Below, piece after piece: positions 35,326 to 44,219 of a DNA stretch of 64,000 nucleotides. The notes beneath the pieces are model-generated. The model did no database searches, was not told the origin of the DNA, and saw only the letters and a program-made list of their open reading frames with translations. The DNA comes from CAZSRX01 sp964609675 [NCBI: uncultured Bacteroidota bacterium] (GTDB taxonomy: Bacteria > CLD3 > SB21), in NCBI GenBank assembly GCA_964609675.1, contig CAZSRX010000001.1, positions 1-64,000 of the forward strand. The letters are read 5' to 3'. Positions within the stretch are counted from its first letter, which is position 1; the number at the start of each line of letters is the position of its first letter. The translations under genes were made by a program, and so were the position numbers.

Positions 35326-37380
35326 ATGTCTGCATCAAGAATTCTTTTTGGCTTAATCGTTGCGGCCGCCGGATGGTTAACGCTGCTTTGTGATGCAAAA
35401 ACCTGCCGGGCGGATGATCCGAAGGATTTCAAAACCGTTGTTAAAGAACTCGCCCGGACACTGATTAACAGCAATACAACCGGCAAGCCTTTGCGCCTGG
35501 CGGTCATCACCTTCCTGCCGACCAAAGGCGGCGTTAATCTTTCGAATGAATTCGGCGAATACATCACTGAGTCGCTAATCAGTGAACTGACCTCGGGGAA
35601 AAAATCATTCCGGCTGTTCGAACGCAAACGGCTCGACGACGTGCTGAAAGAAAACGACCTGATGCTGAGCGATCTGATGGATCAGCGCCAGGCCATAAAA
35701 GTCGGCGAACTTCTGCCCATCGACGCGATCTTCTCCGGTTCCTATACGCGGTTGAAAAAATATATCGACATCAACAGCCGCCTCATCGACGTTGTAACCG
35801 GTGAAATCCTCGTCAGTTTTTCCGGGCGTATCCAATGGTCCGACGAACTGGCCGAATTATTCCCTGATGCGACACGAAAAGACAAAAAGGATCAATCGGA
35901 CGACGTATCCCATACCGACCGTTGTAAACAAAACGCGCAGAACATTCGTACGCTGCTTAACGACCTGACTGCCGATTCTAAAATTCAAAACGTTGTAAAC
36001 GAAGCGGTAAAAATCCCTTATGACAATGACTGCGGACAAATTCATAATTCGGTCATGAGTTATTTTATCCGTTATAAGATTGATTCGGCGCCCTACAAAC
36101 AATTCCTAATCAAAACATTGGACACCATTTCATATCCCTCAAACGACTACCGGGCGCGCGATATTCTGTATTTCCTGGCATCCGATACGGTTATTGATGA
36201 GCAGGAATGGAAGGTTGCCTTAAAAACTATCGAAAAAAGCCCCATCGGCGCCCTGGATAATATTTTTCAAACCCTGTACAGAAACATCATAAAAAAAGGC
36301 CGGATCGCCGAGCAATTCACGCGGATCGACGAGTATTTCGAACGCGTGCAGGCTCAGAAAGTAGGCCGTCCCGTAGCGGTGAATTATAACTCCGGTTTTT
36401 TCGCGGCTACGCGCGGCCTGAAATCGGAAGACGATGTCAGCGGCATGGCTTACTGCTATGAGCGTTACGGGCTTCTGCTTAACCCCATGGATCCTGTTAC
36501 AGGAACAACTTCCAAATCACTGAGCGCCAATGTCTACGCGCTCCTCGTTTATATTTATCAATACGGAAAGACCGATGAAATAAAAGGCAAAGCCATCAAA
36601 TGGCTAACTGACCATTTCAACCATCTGGAAACCAGCGAGGAATCCTCGAAGCAGTTATATGATTTTATCCGATTCTTTGAACTAACCTCCAATGAAAACA
36701 CGAACCGGCGTATCCAGAAGGAATTTCCAGCCAAAGATCTGGATATACTGGTCAGGGCCTGCAAACCAAAATTTACCGAATGGGCCACGCTGACACCCTA
36801 TACGAATCAGCTTGAGGACCGCTTGATTTTCTGCGCCGCCAATGATATTCCCGTTCCCGGTTTTATTCCCACCATGGAAGAGACCGCGCAACGGCTGACC
36901 GCCGGTACCGATTGGAAAGAAATGGTGCGGATAATGAAGCTGTTGGAACGGATGAAAGACCGGCCAAAATCCATCGAGTCGGCGTTGCTTCAGGTCATTG
37001 CCAAAAAAGATATCGAGCATAAAAAGGAATTGACGGACATCCAGCGTTCAGCGATTGTCGTTCTGGGAAATATCCGGTCAGAGCATTCGCAGGCGATTAA
37101 TTTTATGATTGAATCGTTGACAAGCTATGAGTATGGGGTGGCCGATAAATCCAAAGAAGCGCTGACAAAAATCGGTAAAGCGGCGGTGCCATATCTGATT
37201 GAAAAATTACGTTCTCTGAGCGCCCGTGACGATGCGCTGGAATACCAGATCATTGTAGTGCTCGGACTTATCGGCAGGGACGCGCGGGCCGCCAAACCCG
37301 ACCTGCAGAAAATCCTGCAACGCACCACGCATCAACAGCGCCGTTACGCCATCGAGGCGGCCATTCAGGCGATGGAGTGA
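35326..37380 (+). CDS. Secreted CsgG/FlgO-like protein with C-terminal HEAT repeats
   Basis: 684-aa envelope protein with a signal peptide (ILFGLIVAAAGWLTLLCDA). Residues about 55-165 read LRLAVITFLPTKGG, EYITESLISELTSGKKSFRL and FERKRLDDVLKENDL, then IFSGSYTRLKKYIDINSRLI, the pattern of the CsgG/FlgO superfamily. The long middle is helical and unassigned. The C-terminal 100 residues are HEAT-like repeats (SAIVVLGNIRS, ALTKIGKAAVPYLIEKL, VVLGLIGRDARAAKPDL). I chose the ATG at 35326, behind AGGAGGG. It lies between rnf and apbE and could help assemble or stabilise an envelope complex, but this is speculation. Confidence 0.75.
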   Translation: MSASRILFGLIVAAAGWLTLLCDAKTCRADDPKDFKTVVKELARTLINSNTTGKPLRLAVITFLPTKGGVNLSNEFGEYITESLISELTSGKKSFRLFERKRLDDVLKENDLMLSDLMDQRQAIKVGELLPIDAIFSGSYTRLKKYIDINSRLIDVVTGEILVSFSGRIQWSDELAELFPDATRKDKKDQSDDVSHTDRCKQNAQNIRTLLNDLTADSKIQNVVNEAVKIPYDNDCGQIHNSVMSYFIRYKIDSAPYKQFLIKTLDTISYPSNDYRARDILYFLASDTVIDEQEWKVALKTIEKSPIGALDNIFQTLYRNIIKKGRIAEQFTRIDEYFERVQAQKVGRPVAVNYNSGFFAATRGLKSEDDVSGMAYCYERYGLLLNPMDPVTGTTSKSLSANVYALLVYIYQYGKTDEIKGKAIKWLTDHFNHLETSEESSKQLYDFIRFFELTSNENTNRRIQKEFPAKDLDILVRACKPKFTEWATLTPYTNQLEDRLIFCAANDIPVPGFIPTMEETAQRLTAGTDWKEMVRIMKLLERMKDRPKSIESALLQVIAKKDIEHKKELTDIQRSAIVVLGNIRSEHSQAINFMIESLTSYEYGVADKSKEALTKIGKAAVPYLIEKLRSLSARDDALEYQIIVVLGLIGRDARAAKPDLQKILQRTTHQQRRYAIEAAIQAME

Positions 37381-37383
37381 TTT

Positions 37384-38496
37384 ATGCGCCGTCCATGCTA
37401 TAAAACCGGCTCCGCCGACAACGTTCACAGGGAGATACAGGGATCCCATGGCGAAAACGGCCGCCGTATGCCGCCGGAGATAAAACCTATTGTCAAAATC
37501 ATAACGTTCGCCTTGTCCGTAATGTTGTTTCAATCTTGTGGTTCTAAAAAGAACGAACTGCAATTGGTAAAATTCGGGGGACTCGCTCAGGGAACGACTT
37601 ATGCCGTAACCTATTATGATTCTGCCGGCGTTAATTATCATGCGGATATTGATACCATTCTGAAAAATATCGATCAGTCGCTGTCATGGTATCAGCCCCA
37701 ATCCGTGTTATCGCGCGTTAACCGGAACGACACCTCCGTTATACCCGACCGATATTTTTTGGATATGCTGAACAAATCGCTGGAGATATCCGAGATGACC
37801 AACGGCGCTTTTGACGTAACCGTCGCACCGTTAGTCAGCGCTTGGGGCTTCGGCCTGAGTAATCGTGAGCGCATGACAAAGAAAACCGTCGACAGTTTGT
37901 TGCAACTGGTTCATTACCGTTATGTGGCGTTCGACGGAAAAAAGATTATTAAGAAATATCCCGGTGTTAAAATAGATTTTAACGCTATTGCACAGGGTTA
38001 TACGGTCGATGTCATATCGGAATTTCTTGAATCTAAAGGCATTCAAAATTATCTGGTTGAACTCGGCGGGGAAGTTCGGGGTAAAGGGCGGAAGATGAAT
38101 GGGGCGTTGTGGAATATCGGTATTGAAAAACCCGCTGACAGCAACAGACTGGATCATCGCATGATACAGGCCATACTACGGCTGGAAAACCGTTCCGTGG
38201 CCACGTCCGGCAGTTACAGAAAATTTTATATCGAAAACGGGATACGGTATTCCCACACGATTGATCCATCTACGGGATATCCCGTCCGCCACAGCACATT
38301 AAGCGTTACTGTGGTGGCTGCCACCTGCGCCGACGCCGACGCCTACGCCACCGCGCTGATGGTGATGGGAATGGAGGAAGGAAAAAAGTTTCTCAGTAAA
38401 CATCCCGAACTGCAGGCCTATTTTCTTTACAGCGACTCTGCGGACGGCCTTAAAAGCTATATGACGGACGGCCTGAACGATCTGATATCCGAGTAA
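37384..38496 (+). CDS. apbE: FAD:protein FMN transferase ApbE (lipoprotein)
   Basis: Periplasmic enzyme that attaches FMN to threonines of RnfG/RnfD-type subunits (370 aa from the first ATG). A lipoprotein signal begins at the internal ATG 37468 (IVKIITFALSVMLFQSC). The upstream ATG 37384 has a good GGAG site, so both starts are plausible; the signal argues for 37468. The ApbE fold is clear: GTTYAVTYYD, SLSWYQPQSVLSRVN, GAFDVTVAPLVSAWGFG, KIDFNAIAQGYTVD, LVELGGEVRGKGRK, SVATSGSYRKF and HTIDPSTGYPV. Proximity to the rnf operon fits its role. Confidence 0.94.
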   Translation: MRRPCYKTGSADNVHREIQGSHGENGRRMPPEIKPIVKIITFALSVMLFQSCGSKKNELQLVKFGGLAQGTTYAVTYYDSAGVNYHADIDTILKNIDQSLSWYQPQSVLSRVNRNDTSVIPDRYFLDMLNKSLEISEMTNGAFDVTVAPLVSAWGFGLSNRERMTKKTVDSLLQLVHYRYVAFDGKKIIKKYPGVKIDFNAIAQGYTVDVISEFLESKGIQNYLVELGGEVRGKGRKMNGALWNIGIEKPADSNRLDHRMIQAILRLENRSVATSGSYRKFYIENGIRYSHTIDPSTGYPVRHSTLSVTVVAATCADADAYATALMVMGMEEGKKFLSKHPELQAYFLYSDSADGLKSYMTDGLNDLISE

Positions 38497-38500
38497 GCCC

Positions 38501-40048
38501 ATGCCAAGCCGTTCCTATATGCCGTTCAATCTCGACTCAAAATTCGCCGTCATTGACGTTGAAACCACCGGCCAGAGCGCCCGCAACGGCTACATCATCG
38601 AGGCCGGAATCGTTTTTATCGATCATCGCCGCATCACCGGTACGTATCAGACCTTGATGCGTCCGCCGGTTTCAATTCCGTATTTTATCACTATGCTCAC
38701 CGGTATCCGGGATGCCGATGTCTACGATGCGCCGGATTTCCAGTCCGTTTCGGATGAGCTTTTACATCGCCTTGAAGGCTATTATTTCGTGGCGCACAAT
38801 GCCTCGTTTGATTACAGTTTCTTCAAGTCGGAATTTGAACGCATGAACCGGCATTTTTACATGGACAAATTCTGCACCGTACGCCTGGGCCGGAAATTTT
38901 TTCCGGAATTGAAAAAATACAACCTGGACCGGATGATGGAATATTTCGGAATCCGTATCGACAACCGGCACCGGGCTTTGGGCGACGCGCTTGCTACGGC
39001 AGAAATTTTTATCCGTTACCTAAATCATCCTAATGCGCTGGAAGTTTTTTCCGCCTACGCGGCCGCGTTCGATAAAAAAAATCTCTGGAAAGAACGGCTG
39101 GAATTGCAAATTATGGATCTGCCGGAAGCCAAGGGCGTGTATATTTTTAAAGATCATTACGATCTGCCGCTCTATATAGGAAAAAGTAAAAACATTCGCG
39201 GACGCATCATGAGCCATCTGCGCGACGATCACCTTTCCAAAAAAAAGCGGTTGTGGCATTCCACTGACCATTTCGACTGGATTGAATGTGGCACGGAACT
39301 CGAAGCACTGATTCTGGAATCACGACTCATAAAGAAGTACATGCCGCCCTACAATGTCCAGCAGAAAAACTGGAAGGACTATTTCTACGTCAAAGTTACC
39401 AAGGACCGCTATCCACTGGTGCTGACCACAACCGATAAAAACAGCGATGGCGCGGAGTACATTGGCCCGTTCCGCTCATCCAAACTGCTGGAATATCTGC
39501 TCATCCGTCTGCAGAAGCATTTTAAGTTGTGCCCGGAACTTTTCAGGGAACGCCGTACGAAAAAAGGCGTCTGTTTTTCCTATCACCTTCAGCAATGCAC
39601 CGGCGCCTGCGGCGAATTGATATCGCCGGACGATTACCGCCGGCAGGTGAACGACGCCATGCGGATTCTGAAAGATATGACGGACATGGAATCAGAAGAA
39701 AACATCCGCGTATACCTGTCCTCTCCGGATTTATGGGGAGATAAATATTACTATGTGCGTGAGGGACTGAAAAACACCTATGAACAATTAAAAGAGGATC
39801 CGGCGTTGTTCAGGGAAAAGTACTTTATATTCGACACAAAGGATCAAACCGGCTATTTCATCCAGCATGGCGTTCTTAGAAAAATCCTGACCGGCGATGA
39901 GCTGGAAGACCGGAATTTGTTACGTGAATTATTTCTATCGGAACCGGTTGATATTCCCGATGATAAAGAGGCGCTGGATGAACGACTGACTATCCGGCGG
40001 TTTGTACGAATGAACCGCGAGCGGCTGAAGATTGTGGAGGCGGTGTAA
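38501..40048 (+). CDS. DnaQ-type exonuclease fused to a UvrC/Cho-type GIY-YIG nuclease
   Basis: 515-aa repair nuclease fusion. Residues about 12-175 are a DEDD 3'-5' exonuclease: FAVIDVETTG (motif I), FVAHNASFDYSFF (II) and HRALGDALATAEIF (III, DEDDh type). Residues about 205-300 are a UvrC-type GIY-YIG domain: PEAKGVYIFKDHYDLPLYIG, then GRIMSHLRDD, ending ALILESRLIKKYMPPYNVQQ. After it come LCPELFRERRTKKGVCF and QQCTGAC, as in UvrC/Cho. The C-terminal 130 residues are unassigned; no UvrB-binding UVR motif or RNase H half is seen. Similar fusions exist in other bacteria. It follows apbE by 4 bp. Confidence 0.88.
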   Translation: MPSRSYMPFNLDSKFAVIDVETTGQSARNGYIIEAGIVFIDHRRITGTYQTLMRPPVSIPYFITMLTGIRDADVYDAPDFQSVSDELLHRLEGYYFVAHNASFDYSFFKSEFERMNRHFYMDKFCTVRLGRKFFPELKKYNLDRMMEYFGIRIDNRHRALGDALATAEIFIRYLNHPNALEVFSAYAAAFDKKNLWKERLELQIMDLPEAKGVYIFKDHYDLPLYIGKSKNIRGRIMSHLRDDHLSKKKRLWHSTDHFDWIECGTELEALILESRLIKKYMPPYNVQQKNWKDYFYVKVTKDRYPLVLTTTDKNSDGAEYIGPFRSSKLLEYLLIRLQKHFKLCPELFRERRTKKGVCFSYHLQQCTGACGELISPDDYRRQVNDAMRILKDMTDMESEENIRVYLSSPDLWGDKYYYVREGLKNTYEQLKEDPALFREKYFIFDTKDQTGYFIQHGVLRKILTGDELEDRNLLRELFLSEPVDIPDDKEALDERLTIRRFVRMNRERLKIVEAV

Positions 40049-40100
40049 TAATCAGCGCCCCCTCCGGAATGACCGGATAATCCCTTAGCCATACGGCGTC

Positions 40101-40134
40101 AAAAAAAATCAGCAGACCTTGAGGGTCTGCTGAT
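40101..40134 (-). terminator. Terminator of the LeuCD-type operon
   Basis: On the minus strand an eleven-base-pair stem (ATCAGCAGACC/GGTCTGCTGAT, five-base loop) runs into eight T, 23 bp past the leuD-like stop. Confidence 0.92.
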
Positions 40135-40157
40135 GCATGAAATTCGTGCGGACCGAA

Positions 40158-40661
40158 TTAACGGGCGCCTTTTTCTTCCATCAATTTTTTACGCGCATAG
40201 GCGATGAGGCCTCCGGCGTCCACGATGGCCTGACGGGCTTTCGGGAGCGGTTCGATATCGAATGTTTTTCCGGTCGTCAGGTTTTTTACGTGGGTCGGAG
40301 TGATTTCCAGTTCGTCACCTTCATTGGCTTCAATCTGCGGACAGATGATCGTGCGCAGGCCGAGATTGATGGCGTTTTGCAGAAAGATGCGCGCGAAATC
40401 CTTCGCCACCACATATAAACCGTGTCCGTGCAGACAGGACGCCGCTTGTTCGCGGGAAGAACCGCAGCCGAAATTTTTTCCGGCGACAATCACGCTGTCG
40501 GGCGGGATTTCTTTATTCTTGAGTTTCTTGTTAAACTCTGCTTCATCGGCAAACGCAAACTGCGGCGTTTCCGTAGGAAGCACGGTGGCCATAAAGCGGC
40601 CGGGATATATAACATCGGTCGATATGTCATCGCCGGTTTTGAAAACGACTCGGGAGCTCAT
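40158..40661 (-). CDS. leuD: LeuD-type isomerase small subunit (3-isopropylmalate/citramalate dehydratase family)
   Basis: 167-aa swivel-domain subunit of an aconitase-family isomerase. DDISTDVIYPGRFM at the N-terminus and GKNFGCGSSREQAASCLHGHG are the family hallmarks; the short length matches the archaeal/HacB-type LeuD. I chose the ATG at 40661, with AGGAGG upstream, over an upstream frame extension that lies inside leuC. It overlaps the leuC stop by 4 bp. The substrate could be isopropylmalate, citramalate, homoaconitate or similar C3-branched malates; sequence alone does not separate them. Confidence 0.9.
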   Translation of the reverse strand: MSSRVVFKTGDDISTDVIYPGRFMATVLPTETPQFAFADEAEFNKKLKNKEIPPDSVIVAGKNFGCGSSREQAASCLHGHGLYVVAKDFARIFLQNAINLGLRTIICPQIEANEGDELEITPTHVKNLTTGKTFDIEPLPKARQAIVDAGGLIAYARKKLMEEKGAR

Positions 40662-41953
40662 TTTTTGCCTCCTTTCTTGGGTTTGGTAATTACGCCCTTG
40701 ATGGCGCTTGAGGCGGCGACCGCCGGGGAGCACAGATAGACTTCGGATTTGGGATTGCCCATGCGTCCTTTAAAATTGCGGTTCGTGGTGGACAGTGCGA
40801 CTTCGTCATCGCCCAGCGCACCCTGATGGACGCCGAGACAGCAGCCGCAGCCGGGATTGATGATCATCGCGCCGGCATCCGCAAGCGTCTGAATATAACC
40901 TTTTTTAAGCGCCTGTTTGTAAATCATCCAGGAAGCCGGGAAAATCAGCATGCGCGTATGCTTGGCGACTTTCTTGCCCTTAAGGATATCCGCCGCTACT
41001 TTTAAGTCATCAAGGCGTCCGTTGGTGCATGAGCCAATAACGATCTGGTTAATCTTTTTGCCTTCCACTTCCTTAATCGGTTTGACGTTATCTACCGTGT
41101 GCGGGCAGGCAATTTGCGGCTCAAGTTTGGAAACGTCGATTTCAACCACCTGATCATAAACCGCATCGGCATCCGGCGCTACCATGTCGAATTTGCCTTT
41201 TACGCCGGCTTCTTCTTTCAGGTAGCGAACCGTTTCCGCGTCGGCGGGAACGATGCCGGAAGTGGCGCCCGCTTCGACCGACATATTGCAGAGTACCAGA
41301 CGTCCGGAAGTGCTCATTTTTTTGATGGTCTCGCCGTGAAATTCGATAACTCTGAAATTAGCGCCTTCTGCGGTGAGTTTACCGATCAGATAAAGAATCA
41401 GGTCTTTTGGATAAACACCTTCCTTAAACTTGCCTTTCACCACCACTTTGATCGTCCCGGGGACTTCCACATTCAGCACGCGTCCCAGCGCCCAGACGGC
41501 GGCCATTTCCGTAGCGCCAATCCCGAAGGAAAAGGCGCCAAGCGCCCCGTGGCTGGTCGTGTGACTGTCGGTACCGACCACCACGTATCCCGGACGCACG
41601 TAACCGTTTTCCGGAAGGATCTGATGGCAGATGCCGCCTTCATCGCCGCGCGCATCATGAAATTTCACAATGCCCTGTTTGGCAATAAACTCACGTATTT
41701 TTTTCTGGTTTGTTGCCGTTTTGGAACTTTCGGCAGGCACCCGGTGATCAAAGATAATAGCAATTTTTTTCGGGTCCCATACTTTCGGCTCCATACCGGT
41801 ATCTTTGAACACTTCGTTAAACTGGTTGATCACCAGCGCGCCGTTTTCATGCGACATCGCGAGATCCACCTTCGGTTCAACGACATCACCAACATTCACT
41901 GAAGACAAGCCGGCCGCGCGGGCCAGTATCTTCTGAACAACGGTCATGCCCAT
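40658..41953 (-). CDS. leuC: LeuC-type isomerase large subunit ([4Fe-4S] dehydratase)
   Basis: 431-aa catalytic subunit. The [4Fe-4S] ligands are in VIGSCTNGR and NPGCGCCLG, and the active-site region TDSHTTSHGALGAFSFGIGATE is complete. The length and the start TVVQKILARAAG are of the compact HacA/LeuC2 type. I chose the ATG at 41953, with AGGAG nine bases upstream. It pairs with the overlapping small subunit and lies in one leftward operon with a CoA-transferase, an HMG-CoA-lyase-like enzyme and a beta-decarboxylating dehydrogenase. This makes a citramalate-3-methylmalate isomerase role attractive. Confidence 0.92.
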   Translation of the reverse strand: MGMTVVQKILARAAGLSSVNVGDVVEPKVDLAMSHENGALVINQFNEVFKDTGMEPKVWDPKKIAIIFDHRVPAESSKTATNQKKIREFIAKQGIVKFHDARGDEGGICHQILPENGYVRPGYVVVGTDSHTTSHGALGAFSFGIGATEMAAVWALGRVLNVEVPGTIKVVVKGKFKEGVYPKDLILYLIGKLTAEGANFRVIEFHGETIKKMSTSGRLVLCNMSVEAGATSGIVPADAETVRYLKEEAGVKGKFDMVAPDADAVYDQVVEIDVSKLEPQIACPHTVDNVKPIKEVEGKKINQIVIGSCTNGRLDDLKVAADILKGKKVAKHTRMLIFPASWMIYKQALKKGYIQTLADAGAMIINPGCGCCLGVHQGALGDDEVALSTTNRNFKGRMGNPKSEVYLCSPAVAASSAIKGVITKPKKGGKK

Positions 41954-41993
41954 AAATGTTTTCTCCTGATTAATGATGATAGTTATAATTTTA

Positions 41994-42023
41994 ACGCCAA
42001 GAAACCACGCGGACACAAAGGAT
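41994..42023 (-). repeat. Degenerate dispersed repeat between leuC and the CoA-transferase gene
   Basis: ACGCCAAGAAACCACGCGGA followed by CACAAAGGAT resembles the same repeat class as 31062-31088. It sits in the only gap over 100 bp inside this five-enzyme operon. Confidence 0.4.
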
Positions 42024-42071
42024 TAGCGATATCTTAATTCTTTGCACCTCATGGATTTGTGGCCCAATCAA

Positions 42072-43265
42072 TTATACAACGCCTTTTTCCTTAAACCGCT
42101 TGACATCGTCCTTGGTGTAACCGATTTGAACCAGAATTTCCTCGGTATGCTGGGAAAGCGTCGGCGGCGGGGTTTCCACCTTGCCCGGCGTTTTGCTGAA
42201 TTTAGCCGTCGGATTAAACAGTTTCAGTTCACCGATGCCTTCGGCTTGGATGGTTTCAATCGCATGGCGGTGTTTGGCCTGTTCCTGGTTCAGGGCCGCC
42301 TCAAGAGAAAGAATTTCGCCGGACGGAACGCCTTTTTCATTCAGCACATCCACCCAGTATTTGGTTTCTTTCTCTTTCAGTTTGGCTTCCAGCAGAGGGG
42401 TCAGGGCTTTGCGGTTTTTCTTGCGGTCGTCGCGTTTCTGGAAGCGCGGATCGGTTTTCAGTTCCGGCACGCCAAGCACGTCAGCTACGGCTTCCCACTG
42501 TTCCTGCTTATTGGCGGCAATATTGATGTAGCCGTCTTTGGTTACGAAAGTTCCCGAGGGAGCGGCCGTCATATTGTCGTTGCCGAGCAGTTGCGGCTGC
42601 TGGCCCCCGATCAGAAGGTTGGCGGCAACCCAACCCATCAACGGCATGATGGAGTCCAGCAGGGCAATATCGATAAACTGGCCTTCGCCGGTTTTTTCGC
42701 GATAGAACAGCGCCGCCATAATGGCAAACGCCGCATTCAGGCCGCCGACCGTGTCGCAAACCGGAAATCCGCAACGCAGCGGATTGAGCCGCTCGTCGCC
42801 GTTTATCGCCATGATGCCGCTCAGGCCCTGAATAATCTGGTCGTAAGCAGGTTTAAAAGCGTCCGGCCCTGTGGCGCCGAATCCGGAAATCGCGCAAACG
42901 ATAATCTTCGGATTGATTTCGCTGAGTTTCTTGTACGAAAAACCAAGCCGGTCCATAACGCCTGGCCGGAAATTTTCTACAACGACGTCGGCCGTTTGGA
43001 CTAATTTGGTAAAAATCTCTTTGGCTTCGGGATCTTTTAAATTCAGTGTCACGGATTTCTTATTGGCGTTCTGCGCTAAGAAACTTGTTCCCATCAGCTT
43101 TTTATTTAATTCGGGCACGTTCCCGAGTTCGCGGGCTAAGTCGCCTTTCCCCGGATTTTCAATTTTGATGACCTCCGCGCCGAACCAGGCCAGATGCAAA
43201 GTTGAGAAAGGTCCCGACAGTACGTTCGTCAGATCCAGAACCCTTACGCCTTCAAGTAATTTCAT
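42072..43265 (-). CDS. CaiB/BaiF-family (class III) CoA-transferase
   Basis: 397-aa class III CoA-transferase that moves CoA between carboxylic acids. The Rossmann start LLEGVRVLDLTNVLSGPFST, GAEVIKIENPGKGD, NANKKSVTLNLKDPEA and VVENFRPGVMDRLGF are textbook. The catalytic Asp lies in KPAYDQIIQGLSGIM. Known family members include succinyl-CoA:malate and succinyl-CoA:citramalate transferases. The neighbours (HMG-CoA-lyase-like enzyme, LeuCD) point to citramalate or a related C5 branched acid; the acyl specificity is inference. Confidence 0.93.
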   Translation of the reverse strand: MKLLEGVRVLDLTNVLSGPFSTLHLAWFGAEVIKIENPGKGDLARELGNVPELNKKLMGTSFLAQNANKKSVTLNLKDPEAKEIFTKLVQTADVVVENFRPGVMDRLGFSYKKLSEINPKIIVCAISGFGATGPDAFKPAYDQIIQGLSGIMAINGDERLNPLRCGFPVCDTVGGLNAAFAIMAALFYREKTGEGQFIDIALLDSIMPLMGWVAANLLIGGQQPQLLGNDNMTAAPSGTFVTKDGYINIAANKQEQWEAVADVLGVPELKTDPRFQKRDDRKKNRKALTPLLEAKLKEKETKYWVDVLNEKGVPSGEILSLEAALNQEQAKHRHAIETIQAEGIGELKLFNPTAKFSKTPGKVETPPPTLSQHTEEILVQIGYTKDDVKRFKEKGVV

Positions 43266-43283
43266 GGTAGTGACCTCTTTGAT

Positions 43284-44204
43284 TTAATTTTTTCCTTTTT
43301 CGGGTATCACACCCGTTTTATAGACCGTTCCCGGCATTTCCCGATTAAAGAATGCGGCCACGTCGTTGGCAATCCCAATCAGTGCGTCGAGTTGGACATC
43401 GTGGCGCAGGTTCATGTGCTGAAGCATATGCACGAAGTCTTCGGTACATACGTTGCCGCCGGCGATCTTTGTAAACGGACATCCGCCGAGTCCGGCCACA
43501 GAAGATTCAAAATACTTCACGCCGACTTTCATGGCGGCGTAACAGTTCGCCAGGCCAAGGCCGTAGGTATTGTGGAAGTGGCAGGTGGTCTCGATGTCAT
43601 CGGCCAGGGCATGGATGGCGCTGAACAGGGATTCGACTTTGTCCGGCGTCGCGTGGCCGGCGGTATCGGCCAGGCTGATATTGCGCAGGCCGGCGTCCAC
43701 GTATCGGCGAACGATTTCAATAACCCGTTCCTCAGGCACCGGGCCTTCAAATCCACAGCCAAAGGCAGACTGCACGGATACTTGAACTTTTTTCTTCGCG
43801 TCCAGCGCTTTACGGGCCATGCCGATAATCGTTTCCGTCGCCTGCGCGATAGACATATTCGTGTTTTTCAGGCTGTGGGTCTCGCTCGCGGAAACGCCCA
43901 TGCAAAACATATCCACGCCGCACTTGAAGCCGCGCTCCAGTCCTTTGTCGTTCAACACAAGGCCGGCCAAAATCACATGTTCCGGTTTCTGACCGGGTTT
44001 GGAAAATTCTGTAAACAACTGGTCGGTGGCGGCCATCTGCGGCACTTTTTCAGGATGCACGAACGAGCCGATTTGGATGATATCCACGCCCGCTTGTATC
44101 AGGCCTTTAATCCATTCCGCTTTTTTTTCGACCGGCACAATCTGCTTTTCCATCTGCAGGCCGTCCCGGATGCCGACTTCATGAATGATGATTTCGTAAT
44201 CCAT
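43284..44204 (-). CDS. HMG-CoA-lyase-like enzyme (candidate (R)-citramalyl-CoA lyase)
   Basis: 306-aa TIM-barrel of the HMGL/DRE-TIM family, which cleaves or forms a C-C bond next to a CoA thioester. HEVGIRDGLQ carries the catalytic Arg-Asp, TTCHFHNTYGLG the metal-binding His pair, and GLGGCPFTKIAGGNVCTED the catalytic Cys loop and metal-binding Asn. HMG-CoA lyases and the (R)-citramalyl-CoA lyase of Chloroflexus belong here. An adjacent CoA-transferase and no ketone-body genes favour citramalyl-CoA (to acetyl-CoA and pyruvate) over HMG-CoA. It is not a citramalate synthase: the LeuA/CimA C-terminal regulatory domain is absent. Confidence 0.88.
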   Translation of the reverse strand: MDYEIIIHEVGIRDGLQMEKQIVPVEKKAEWIKGLIQAGVDIIQIGSFVHPEKVPQMAATDQLFTEFSKPGQKPEHVILAGLVLNDKGLERGFKCGVDMFCMGVSASETHSLKNTNMSIAQATETIIGMARKALDAKKKVQVSVQSAFGCGFEGPVPEERVIEIVRRYVDAGLRNISLADTAGHATPDKVESLFSAIHALADDIETTCHFHNTYGLGLANCYAAMKVGVKYFESSVAGLGGCPFTKIAGGNVCTEDFVHMLQHMNLRHDVQLDALIGIANDVAAFFNREMPGTVYKTGVIPEKGKN

Positions 44205-44219
44205 GATTAAAGTCCCGCG

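Noticed and set aside
42042-43004. 320-codon rightward open frame
   Set aside because: Antisense to the well-supported CoA-transferase gene; composition dominated by Phe/Arg/His artefacts.
43284-44204. Citramalate synthase or 2-isopropylmalate synthase
   Set aside because: At 306 residues it lacks the linker and LeuA regulatory domain, and the GGCPF loop is that of the HMG-CoA lyase branch.
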